From positions 1-12,263 of the forward strand of contig CAYQPE010000049.1 of NCBI GenBank assembly GCA_964419445.1: a stretch of 12,263 nucleotides of DNA, in the 5' to 3' direction. A program made the translations under genes and the position numbers. How positions within the stretch are numbered: position 1 is the stretch's first letter; each line of letters starts with the position of its first letter. The notes beneath the pieces are model-generated. The model saw only the letters and a list, made by a program, of their open reading frames with translations, did no database searches and had not been told where the DNA came from. This DNA is from JABHHG01 sp964419445. Lineage in GTDB: Bacteria > Fidelibacterota > Marinisomatia > SCGC-AAA003-L08 > D37C17. Below, piece by piece: positions 1 to 7,062 of this stretch.

Positions 1-387
1 ATAAATGATAACACTACTTGTGAGCAAGATGAGTGTGGTGTTTGGGGTGGAGATGATTCATCCTGTTCTAATTCTAATATTGGTACGTACATATTAACAA
101 CTTATTTACAATATTCAAGTGAAGATTGTAGTGGGACTGCTGAAAATATACTTCCAACAATGTCAGGAGAGGTTTCAATAACATTAAATGATGATGGTAC
201 TGCTATAACTTCTGTAATAGGCGGTGATGCTCAAGAGGGAACTTGGATAGAAAATGGCAATGATATTATATTGGTTCAACCTGATGGTGATTCTGTAGTT
301 TTTACTAAAACAAATTTGAATCTTACGTCTGAAGGGTTAAATCCACATACTGGTTATTGTGAATTAATGATTTTAACTAAGCAATAA
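1..387 (+). CDS. C-terminal part of a secreted protein with Cys-rich motif and lipocalin-like domain (5' end outside window)
   Basis: Frame 1 is open from base 1 to the TAA at 385-387, giving 128 visible codons. The internal ATG at 160 is not the real start, because the reading frame and its protein-like composition continue upstream. Visible residues 7-22 hold a Cys/Asp/Gly motif (C7, C12, C22, with ECGVWGGDDSSC). I recognise this as a variant of the 'CGVCGGDNSSC'-type spacer common in large secreted proteins of Marinimicrobia and relatives. Residues from about 28 to the end look like one small beta-barrel domain: GTYILTTY at the start, then GEVSITLNDDGTA, GTWIENGNDIILVQPDGD and a final CELMILTK strand. 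This resembles lipocalin-like domains, whose GTW-(x)-GN-(x)-I-(x)-DGD pattern is typical. Role unknown; extracytoplasmic location is inferred from the Cys motif and composition. No hairpin-type terminator follows the stop. Confidence 0.75.
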   Translation: MNDNTTCEQDECGVWGGDDSSCSNSNIGTYILTTYLQYSSEDCSGTAENILPTMSGEVSITLNDDGTAITSVIGGDAQEGTWIENGNDIILVQPDGDSVVFTKTNLNLTSEGLNPHTGYCELMILTKQ

Positions 388-593
388 ATGAAACCCCTAT
401 ATATACTCATAGCAAATTTAGAATATTGATCTATACAAAACCTTAGCCTTAATTCACCTTTGACATTATCTCCAATCTGCACTAAATTAATTCCACCTTC
501 CTCCTTAAAAAATAATACCACAATTCTATAAATTTTAGTGTTTTGTGATGTCGGTCACAAAACAAGAATTGGTGATGTAATTCATAATGACAA
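388..593. other. Intergenic region with one operator-like palindrome
   Basis: This is 206 bases of AT-rich DNA between two plus-strand genes for exported proteins. I see no coding potential, no RNA gene and no hairpin followed by a T-run that could end the upstream gene. The only clear structure is the inverted repeat at 539-564, listed separately. No convincing sigma-70 -35/-10 pair could be picked by eye. Confidence 0.6.
539..564. promoter_or_regulatory. Perfect 10-bp inverted repeat, CRP/FNR-family operator-like
   Basis: The arms TGTTTTGTGA (539-548) and TCACAAAACA (555-564) are exact reverse complements around a 6-base centre, TGTCGG. The inner part is TGTGA-N6-TCACA, identical to the half-sites and spacing of the classic CRP (cAMP receptor protein) site. 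It ends 29 bases before the TTG at 594 and 56 bases before the ATG at 621, so it would lie near the promoter of the protease gene. There is no T-run on either strand next to it, so it is not a terminator. That a CRP/FNR-family regulator binds here is inference, since no such regulator gene is in the window. Confidence 0.55.
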
Positions 594-3500
594 TTGGCAA
601 AATCTATTTACATTAAGATAATGGTGATAATAAGAAACTTAATTTTAACCGTATTCATTTTTTGCTGTACTCCTTTATGGGCAGTAGAATTTTCCGTTGT
701 TGAGGATAATTCCAATACCTTTATAGTAGATGTTGATTATGGTGAAATGTCACTTTCAACTATATATATCCAAGGTAAAGCATATAAAATCCCCAATGTA
801 GATGGTCTTTTCTATAATGAAAAATCAGGGAATCCCAATTTACCTCAATATTCGTTTTCTGTCCATGTTCCTCATGGAAAACAAGCAAAGATTCATGTGG
901 AAATACGAGAATCACAAGTTGTGGACCATATTTCAATTGCACCCTCAAAAGGGGCAATTACTCGAGATAAGTCACCTAAATCTATACCCTATGAATTTGG
1001 GGATGTTTATGATGGAAATGAGCAATACCCTCAAAATTTTTTAAAAGACGCACACTCATTTATTTTAAGGGGAATGATTGGAGAACGATTTACATTCACC
1101 CCCTTTTCTTATTTGCCTCAATCTCAACGGCTTACCTATACCCAAAAAGTGAGAGTTACCATTGATTTTGTACAAAACCATTCACGTGAATTGCCAATTA
1201 CAAGTAAAATAAATCCTGCGTTTACCCATCTTTTTGATGATGTTTTTAGTAATGATTATGAGTTACGTTATGATAGAATGGATGATGATGGCAAAATGCT
1301 TATCATTACTTCAGATGAGTATGAAGATGCAATACAACCATTACAGATTTGGAAAAACCAAAAGGGAATAGAAACATCAGTAGTGAGTGTAAATAATGTG
1401 GGGCAAACCCCAGAAGCAATTAAATCCTATATTTTGAATGAATATATTCACAATGATTTGACATTTGTACTTCTTGTGGGCAATACAGATGATGTCCCCA
1501 CCTTTTGGTCTGATGATGGACATAATCCATCAGATCCTATGTATGGGTATTTAGATGGTGATGATGCATATCCCGAAGTATTTGTCGGCCGATTTTCAGC
1601 TATGTCTCTAGAAGATGTTGAAACTCAAGTACAACGCGTACTACGCTATGAACGTTATGTAGATGAAAATGCCACATGGTACCAAGAGGGAATAGGTATT
1701 GCATCCAGTCAAGGTGAAGGTCAAGGTGATGATGGTGAAGCCGATTTTGAACATATTGAAAATATTCGCCAAGCTTTAATTTCATATAATTATACCAACA
1801 TCGATCAAGCCTATGATATATATGGTACTTCAGTATCCGATGTTTATGATGCAGTAAATTCTGGGCGTGGAATTATTAATTATGCTGGGCATGGGTCGGT
1901 AAATTCATGGATTTCTTCAGGCTTTAGTGTGGATGATATTAATGCCCTAGAAAATGTAGATAAATATCCATTTATTATTTCAGTATCCTGTCGTACGGGG
2001 GCATCACAATTTGGTGAGAGTATGGCAGAGGCATGGCTTAATGCAAACCATCAAGGTGTACCTACAGGTGCCATAAATGTGGCAGCATCTTCAACATTAA
2101 TGCAATGGGCACCACCTATGGAATGCCAAGATGAATTCAATGAAATACTCACGGAGTCCTATGAATTGAATCAACTTCGGTCATTTAGTGGAATTTTTTA
2201 TAATAGTACCTTAAAAATGATAGAATCTTATGGTGATAATGGTGTGGAAGAAGCAAAATATTGGCATGTTTATGGTGACCCTTCAATTATGGTCCGTTCA
2301 GACTCTCCAGAGGCAATAAATACAACACATGATGAATATATAATCAATGGGCAATCAAATTTTATTGTGTATGTAGATGAGGATGAGCTCACAGCAGCAC
2401 TTTCTGTAAATGGAGAATTACTGGCTACAGAAAAATCATTTGGGGGTATTGTTAATTTCGATTTATCTACGCTTAATGTAGATAATGACCATTTAACCCT
2501 AATTTTAACTGGATATAATAAAATTCCACATGAATCTACCATCCAAATTATAGAATCAGAAACAGGTTTTATCACCATTAATAATGTGATGATAAATGGT
2601 CAGCATGAAAATTATCAAGCCAATAATGGTGAAATGGTTTCTCTACATATAGATGCTCAAAATCAATCTATTCATAATTTTGAAAATGTTACAGTTTCAA
2701 TAGAATCATCTGATGAATTTGTTACCCTGTTAACAGCAACCGAATTATTAAATGAAATTTCAATAAATGAATATTTCCAAAGTGAGTTATCGTTTAAAAT
2801 CCACAATGATATTGAAGATGGACATGTAATTCAGCTCCATATAAAATTTGAATCTGAAGAAGAAATGTGGGTGTATCCCATTGTGGTAGAGGTATTTGCT
2901 CCAGAATTGGCAATTTCAACATCTATATTGCAGGATAATAATGAAGATGGAGTATGGGATTCAGGAGAAATTGCCACCCTTTCATTTGTGGTTTCAAACC
3001 TTGGAATGGGAGATTTAAACTATCCACTTCAAGTAGAGATTAATTCTGATGAATCACTAATGACGGTATTAAACGAAAGTTTAATTTTCCAATCCATTGA
3101 AGGAGGAGATAATCTCCCCATCTTCATTGATATGGAATCTTTTGAAAATATACCATTAGGAACGGAATTAAATGTTGATATCCACCTTTCAGAATCTGGT
3201 TGTATTGAACATTGCATCGAATTACCAAGTTTTAATCTTCAATTAAATATAGGTAATGCACCTGTACTGATTTGGAATCCTAATGGGAGTTCTATATCTG
3301 CCACAAAACTAACCAATTACTTTATGAGCAATGGTTTTGGATCTTATGATTATGTGGATGTGGAAGAATTACCCAATACATTGCATTATCACACTGCATT
3401 TGTGCTGTTAGGGGTATATCCAGATAATTATCAATTATCAAATGCACAATCTGATGAATTATTACCCATATTACAACGAGGGGGGAATGTATATCTTGAA

Positions 3501-4052
3501 GGTGGAGATACTTGGTATTTCGATGAAGATACGCAACTCCACGAATATTTTAATATAAATGCTATCGCAGATGGCGCGTCTGATTTATCAACTATAATTG
3601 GTGTTGATGGCACATTTGCTGAAGGCCTCTCATTTGAATATAATGGATCGGTTAATTGGATTGACAGATTGGCTCCCCTTGATGGTGCATATTCACTCTT
3701 AAAGAATGAAAGTCCTCATTATACCACAGCAGTATATTATCAATCTGAAGATGGCTATAAAACCATAGGTGCAAGTCATGAATTGGGTGGGCTTTCAGGA
3801 GATGATTTTTCGATATATGTTGATGAAATTGTCAATTTTTTCCAGTTTGAAAATCAGCATGAATGCATGATTGGTGATGTAAATTATGATTCAGATATCA
3901 ATGTTTTAGATGTGGTGAGAATGGTTAATATTATCCTCAATAATGGAGAACCAGAATCTGTGTATGAATTATGTGCAGCTGATATAAATGGAGATGGAAA
4001 TGTGAACGTAATTGATGTAGTTACCCTCATGCATAGTATTATTAATTCTTAA
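594..4052 (+). CDS. Secreted gingipain-type C25 cysteine peptidase with C-terminal dockerin
   Basis: 1152 aa from the TTG at 594. An ATG at 621 (codon 10) is an equally credible start and gives a more compact signal peptide; neither has a good Shine-Dalgarno. The signal peptide has hydrophobic core LILTVFIFCC and likely cleavage after LWA (residue 30). Residues ~31-235 resemble the C25 propeptide (NLPQYSFSVHVPHG). The catalytic domain spans ~235-565, from MLIITSDEYEDAIQPL to YWHVYGDPSIMVRS. The catalytic dyad is visible as His433 in NYAGHG and Cys466 in SVSCRTG. Beta-sandwich domains follow: a C25 C-terminal Ig-like domain (~570-665), further Ig-like regions, and a CARDB-like domain near 770-885 with DNNEDGVWDSGE. 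Residues ~889-1080 form a Rossmann/GATase-like region (APVLIWNPNG, LLPILQRGGNVYLEGGDTW). The end (1091-1152) is a type I dockerin with two calcium loops, D1095-D1106 and D1130-D1141. The architecture predicts extracellular protein degradation. The dockerin implies docking to a partner not seen here. Its last four bases overlap the convergent hemW. Confidence 0.9.
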   Translation: MAKSIYIKIMVIIRNLILTVFIFCCTPLWAVEFSVVEDNSNTFIVDVDYGEMSLSTIYIQGKAYKIPNVDGLFYNEKSGNPNLPQYSFSVHVPHGKQAKIHVEIRESQVVDHISIAPSKGAITRDKSPKSIPYEFGDVYDGNEQYPQNFLKDAHSFILRGMIGERFTFTPFSYLPQSQRLTYTQKVRVTIDFVQNHSRELPITSKINPAFTHLFDDVFSNDYELRYDRMDDDGKMLIITSDEYEDAIQPLQIWKNQKGIETSVVSVNNVGQTPEAIKSYILNEYIHNDLTFVLLVGNTDDVPTFWSDDGHNPSDPMYGYLDGDDAYPEVFVGRFSAMSLEDVETQVQRVLRYERYVDENATWYQEGIGIASSQGEGQGDDGEADFEHIENIRQALISYNYTNIDQAYDIYGTSVSDVYDAVNSGRGIINYAGHGSVNSWISSGFSVDDINALENVDKYPFIISVSCRTGASQFGESMAEAWLNANHQGVPTGAINVAASSTLMQWAPPMECQDEFNEILTESYELNQLRSFSGIFYNSTLKMIESYGDNGVEEAKYWHVYGDPSIMVRSDSPEAINTTHDEYIINGQSNFIVYVDEDELTAALSVNGELLATEKSFGGIVNFDLSTLNVDNDHLTLILTGYNKIPHESTIQIIESETGFITINNVMINGQHENYQANNGEMVSLHIDAQNQSIHNFENVTVSIESSDEFVTLLTATELLNEISINEYFQSELSFKIHNDIEDGHVIQLHIKFESEEEMWVYPIVVEVFAPELAISTSILQDNNEDGVWDSGEIATLSFVVSNLGMGDLNYPLQVEINSDESLMTVLNESLIFQSIEGGDNLPIFIDMESFENIPLGTELNVDIHLSESGCIEHCIELPSFNLQLNIGNAPVLIWNPNGSSISATKLTNYFMSNGFGSYDYVDVEELPNTLHYHTAFVLLGVYPDNYQLSNAQSDELLPILQRGGNVYLEGGDTWYFDEDTQLHEYFNINAIADGASDLSTIIGVDGTFAEGLSFEYNGSVNWIDRLAPLDGAYSLLKNESPHYTTAVYYQSEDGYKTIGASHELGGLSGDDFSIYVDEIVNFFQFENQHECMIGDVNYDSDINVLDVVRMVNIILNNGEPESVYELCAADINGDGNVNVIDVVTLMHSIINS

Positions 4053-5182
4053 TCTACAAACAAATCACTGGCAATTTCATCAGCTAACAGAATTCCCTCA
4101 TTGTTTAATTTTAAATAACCATCATCTTCAATTAATCCACTCCACTTTTTTAATTTAAAATCAATATAACTCTCAAAGTCATAAGGATAGGCATTTTGTA
4201 AGATATGCAGTTTGATACCCTGTGTTAAACGTAATCCATTAAAAATTAATTCATTATAATGATCAGAGGGTGAAAGGGTCTCACTACTTAAAATTGGGAG
4301 TTTATTGAGCTTAATTTCTTTAAAATACTGTTCTAATGATTTCACATTCCACCATCGTGTTTGTCCATCATAACCATGGGCAGAAGGACCGAAAGCCAGA
4401 TAATTTTCTACATTCCAATAATGGAGATTATGCATACATTCCATATTGGTTTTTGAAAAATTAGAAATTTCATAAGGGGAATATCCATTTTCTTCTAAAT
4501 ACCGTCGAGTATGTATAAACATTTCCATATCTAAAACTTCTGATGGCATTTGAACTTTCCCTGAATTAACCAATCCAAATAGAGTGGTATTTTCCTCAAC
4601 GGTCAGGGAATATGTAGAAATATGCTCAGGGTCTAAATTCACAAGGGATTTCAAATCATCTTCCCATTGATTCATTGTTTGGTGAGGAATATCAAATATT
4701 AAATCAGCGTTTATATTATTAAATCCTGCGGTACGTGCATTCTCAAATGTTGTAAAGCAATCTCTTGCAGTATGTAAACGCCCTAAAAATTCTAAAAGTT
4801 TATCATTAAAAGATTGGAAACCCATTGATAAACGATTAATTCCTAATTGTCGAAATTCCTTTAGCTTTTCAAGAGGAGCTTCTCCAGGATTTGCTTCTAA
4901 AGTAAACTCTTTAATTTCACTTAAATTAAAATATTTATGGAGAGTTTCTATAATTCGTTCAAGGTTTTTAGTATCAATTAATGATGGAGTTCCACCACCT
5001 AAAAAAATAGTATCAAATGTCCAATCAATATGATGGGTATTAACAAATATTTCAATTTCATGAATGAGTGCGTCTGTAAATTGTGGGATTTGATGTTCCC
5101 GTTTGGTAATTGAAAAAAAATCACAGTACATACACTTTGTTTTACAAAAAGGGAAGTGTAGATAAATTCCAGCTGTAGTCAT
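4049..5182 (-). CDS. hemW: HemW-like radical SAM heme chaperone
   Basis: 377 aa, normal for the family. The radical SAM cluster motif CKTKCMYC (C13, C17, C20; CxxxCxxC) lies near the N-terminus and binds the 4Fe-4S cluster with S-adenosylmethionine. GGGTPS at 62-67 is the SAM-binding glycine motif. The residue after C20 is Asp (CDF), so the extra Cys of true oxygen-independent coproporphyrinogen III oxidase HemN (CxxxCxxCxC) is missing. HNLHYW at 251-256 matches the HNxxYW motif tied to heme binding in HemW. The C-terminal region (GLRLTQGIKL and onward) fits the HemN/HemW C-terminal domain. I therefore call it a heme chaperone that delivers heme to respiratory enzymes, not a heme-synthesis enzyme. 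The start ATG overlaps the cstA stop codon by one base (TAATG), so translation is probably coupled. The stop codon overlaps that of the convergent protease gene. Cytoplasmic. Confidence 0.9.
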   Translation of the reverse strand: MTTAGIYLHFPFCKTKCMYCDFFSITKREHQIPQFTDALIHEIEIFVNTHHIDWTFDTIFLGGGTPSLIDTKNLERIIETLHKYFNLSEIKEFTLEANPGEAPLEKLKEFRQLGINRLSMGFQSFNDKLLEFLGRLHTARDCFTTFENARTAGFNNINADLIFDIPHQTMNQWEDDLKSLVNLDPEHISTYSLTVEENTTLFGLVNSGKVQMPSEVLDMEMFIHTRRYLEENGYSPYEISNFSKTNMECMHNLHYWNVENYLAFGPSAHGYDGQTRWWNVKSLEQYFKEIKLNKLPILSSETLSPSDHYNELIFNGLRLTQGIKLHILQNAYPYDFESYIDFKLKKWSGLIEDDGYLKLNNEGILLADEIASDLFVD

Positions 5183-6909
5183 TAAATCTTTGCTTTAATT
5201 TTAAAAAAGAGTTTACATCCTTCAAATAGCATCCAGCCAATCAGTGTTAGCAGAAACAGAGAAATAGTAAGTAAGAGCATATTCCCTTGAAGGTAAAAAC
5301 TTTCCACCTTTAAAAGGAGGGAATAGATGGTAATAACAGTTACAAAAATCATGGGAATCACAAGGGGAAGTATGGGTTTTTGTTTATTTAAAAAGTAAAG
5401 GGTAAGTACCATTAACGATAATGCAGCTAACATTTGATTACTTGCACCGAAAATTGGCCATAAAACCCAAGCAGTTTCTTTTAATTGACCCGTAGTAGGA
5501 TCTGGCACACTGAGTAATGTGAGCATTACAGCCGGAATAATGGCAAATAGGGTTGCTCCATATCGATTTTTTAGCATATTTATTTTTGTTGCATGACCTA
5601 TTTCTGAAATAATTAATCGTTGAATTCTTGTGGCTGTATCTAATGTGGTTGCAGCAAAAGATATTACCAATACTGCAATGATTGTAGTGGCAAATTGTGC
5701 CTGAATTCCCAACTCTTGCAAAAATGCACTTCCACCTAAAACAAATGCTTTTGCTTTATTAGACGATGCATGAGCCCATGTATCATAATAGGTGTGCCAG
5801 TCTAAGTTTTCAACAAATCCAATGGAGGGAAGATGGCAATTAGTTACCATTGAAATCCCAGCAACTGCAGCAATGGTTGATGCCAATGCAAGTGTACCTT
5901 CACCTAACATTGCTCCATATCCAATAAAACGACTATCTTCAAGTTTATTTACTTGTTTTGATGTGGTTCCCGAAGCAACCAATCCATGGAAGCCACTGAT
6001 AGCTCCACATGCTATGGTTACAAATAACATTGGAAAAATTGGTGGGGCAGAACTATCCGTAACTTGCCGTATAGCAGGTGCATCAATGTGGGGTTGAGAT
6101 ATAAATAAACCCAAAAATAGTAGTCCTAAACCCACAATTAATTGATGGCTATTAATGTAATCTCTTGGTTGTAATAATAACCACACTGGTAACAAACTGG
6201 CGATGGAAGAATATATAAAAAGAAGAATTATCCAAGTGGTTTTAGAGTTTTCTACCGATAAGCCAAATGACTCAAATGAAATGGGATAGTATGAGCCAAT
6301 CCACACGAACAAATACAAAAAAGCAAGGGCAATAATGGATGGAATAAATGAATCCACTTTTTTCTGATAAACCAAATACCCCATAATTAATGCCACAATT
6401 ATTTCAATATTTACGGGCAATACAGACATGGGTACAGATACAAATAAATCAGCAATTGCCATTGCAAATACTGCTAATACTAACCATGTTAATAAGAGTA
6501 CAAATATTAAAAACATAAGTCGAATTCGCTTGTTTAAAATACCACCTGCAATATCAGCAATAGAGCGCCCTTTTTCTTTTAGGCTAACAACTAATGTGCC
6601 AAAATCATGGACAGCGCCCATAAATATGGTTCCCAATACTATCCATAATAATGCAGGAAGCCACCCCCAGTACGCTGCAATACATGGTCCAATTATGGGT
6701 GCTGCACCTGCAATTGATGTGAAGTGATGACCAAACAAAATCCGTTTTTTAGTGGGGACATAATCAATATTATCAAGATGTGTATGTGCAGGCGTAGTAA
6801 AGGATTCATAAATGCCAAATATTGAAGTAGCAATATATTTACTGTAAAACTTGTATCCTAAACCAAAACATATAAAAACAAAGATAGCTAAAAGTGCTGA
6901 GTTCATCAT
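5182..6909 (-). CDS. cstA: CstA-family carbon starvation protein (peptide/pyruvate-type transporter)
   Basis: 575 aa, an integral inner-membrane protein with many hydrophobic segments along its whole length. Family signatures: FGHHFTSIAGAAPIIGP at 59-75, followed by GAVHDFGTL at 98-106; SGFHGLVASGTTSKQ near 303-318, then GYGAMLGEGTLA; and TTLDTATRIQRL near 418-436. Together these are diagnostic of CstA (carbon starvation protein A). Enterobacterial members import peptides or pyruvate (CstA, BtsT/YjiY). The substrate here cannot be told from sequence, and the protein is shorter than E. coli CstA (about 700 aa). Two adjacent ATG codons (6909 and 6906) are possible starts. A purine-rich AGGGGG (6915-6910) abuts the first, so spacing favours the second Met. 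First gene of a two-gene minus-strand unit with hemW, divergent from transketolase. Confidence 0.92.
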   Translation of the reverse strand: MMNSALLAIFVFICFGLGYKFYSKYIATSIFGIYESFTTPAHTHLDNIDYVPTKKRILFGHHFTSIAGAAPIIGPCIAAYWGWLPALLWIVLGTIFMGAVHDFGTLVVSLKEKGRSIADIAGGILNKRIRLMFLIFVLLLTWLVLAVFAMAIADLFVSVPMSVLPVNIEIIVALIMGYLVYQKKVDSFIPSIIALAFLYLFVWIGSYYPISFESFGLSVENSKTTWIILLFIYSSIASLLPVWLLLQPRDYINSHQLIVGLGLLFLGLFISQPHIDAPAIRQVTDSSAPPIFPMLFVTIACGAISGFHGLVASGTTSKQVNKLEDSRFIGYGAMLGEGTLALASTIAAVAGISMVTNCHLPSIGFVENLDWHTYYDTWAHASSNKAKAFVLGGSAFLQELGIQAQFATTIIAVLVISFAATTLDTATRIQRLIISEIGHATKINMLKNRYGATLFAIIPAVMLTLLSVPDPTTGQLKETAWVLWPIFGASNQMLAALSLMVLTLYFLNKQKPILPLVIPMIFVTVITIYSLLLKVESFYLQGNMLLLTISLFLLTLIGWMLFEGCKLFFKIKAKI

Positions 6910-6915
6910 CCCCCT
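6910..6915 (-). promoter_or_regulatory. Ribosome binding site of cstA
   Basis: On the minus strand AGGGGG directly touches the first ATG (6909) and lies 3 bases from the second ATG (6906). Since Shine-Dalgarno sites normally need several bases of spacing, this favours initiation at the second Met codon and a protein of 574 aa. Confidence 0.5.
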
Positions 6916-7044
6916 AAAATAAAATTGTATATTTTTCGTACTTAAAATTTAGTGATGTTCAATGTTAAGAAATTCCTCAAATATTGAAGAAAAATCAAGC
7001 TAAATTCTGGGGCATCAAACTTCCAAAAAATCCAAGAAATCTTA

Positions 7045-7052
7045 AAGAGGAG
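7045..7052 (+). promoter_or_regulatory. Ribosome binding site of transketolase
   Basis: AAGAGGAG lies 10 bases before the ATG at 7063 and is the strongest Shine-Dalgarno-like stretch in the window. It supports this start and suggests efficient translation. Confidence 0.75.
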
Positions 7053-7062
7053 AATCCACAAC

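Larger units (their letters stand above)
6910..7062. promoter_or_regulatory. Divergent promoter region between cstA and transketolase
   Basis: 153 bases separate the two divergently oriented start codons, so promoters for both must lie here or be very close. The DNA is AT-rich. TATACAAT on the minus strand (around 6924-6931) could be a -10 element for cstA, but no good -35 box sits at the right distance. No strong palindrome or riboswitch-like fold was seen. The location is certain, the elements are not. Confidence 0.5.

Noticed and set aside
160..387. A stand-alone 75-aa gene starting at the ATG at 160
   Set aside because: The same frame is open back to base 1 with a Cys-rich protein motif and the start of the same beta domain, so the ATG is internal.
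539..564. The inverted repeat as a transcription terminator of the upstream gene
   Set aside because: No T-run follows on either strand and it lies more than 150 bases beyond the stop codon; its exact CRP-type core fits an operator better.
3864..4052. Type IX secretion sorting domain at the protease C-terminus
   Set aside because: The end consists of two EF-hand-like calcium loops of a type I dockerin; no sorting-domain beta strands or KxYP-type ending were seen.
4049..5182. True HemN (oxygen-independent coproporphyrinogen III oxidase)
   Set aside because: The fourth Cys of CxxxCxxCxC is missing (CxxxCxxCDF) and the HNxxYW motif of HemW is present.
5792..6727. Plus-strand open frames (5792-6097 and 6428-6727) opposite cstA
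   Set aside because: They are antisense to a well-supported membrane protein gene, have no ribosome site and no family features.
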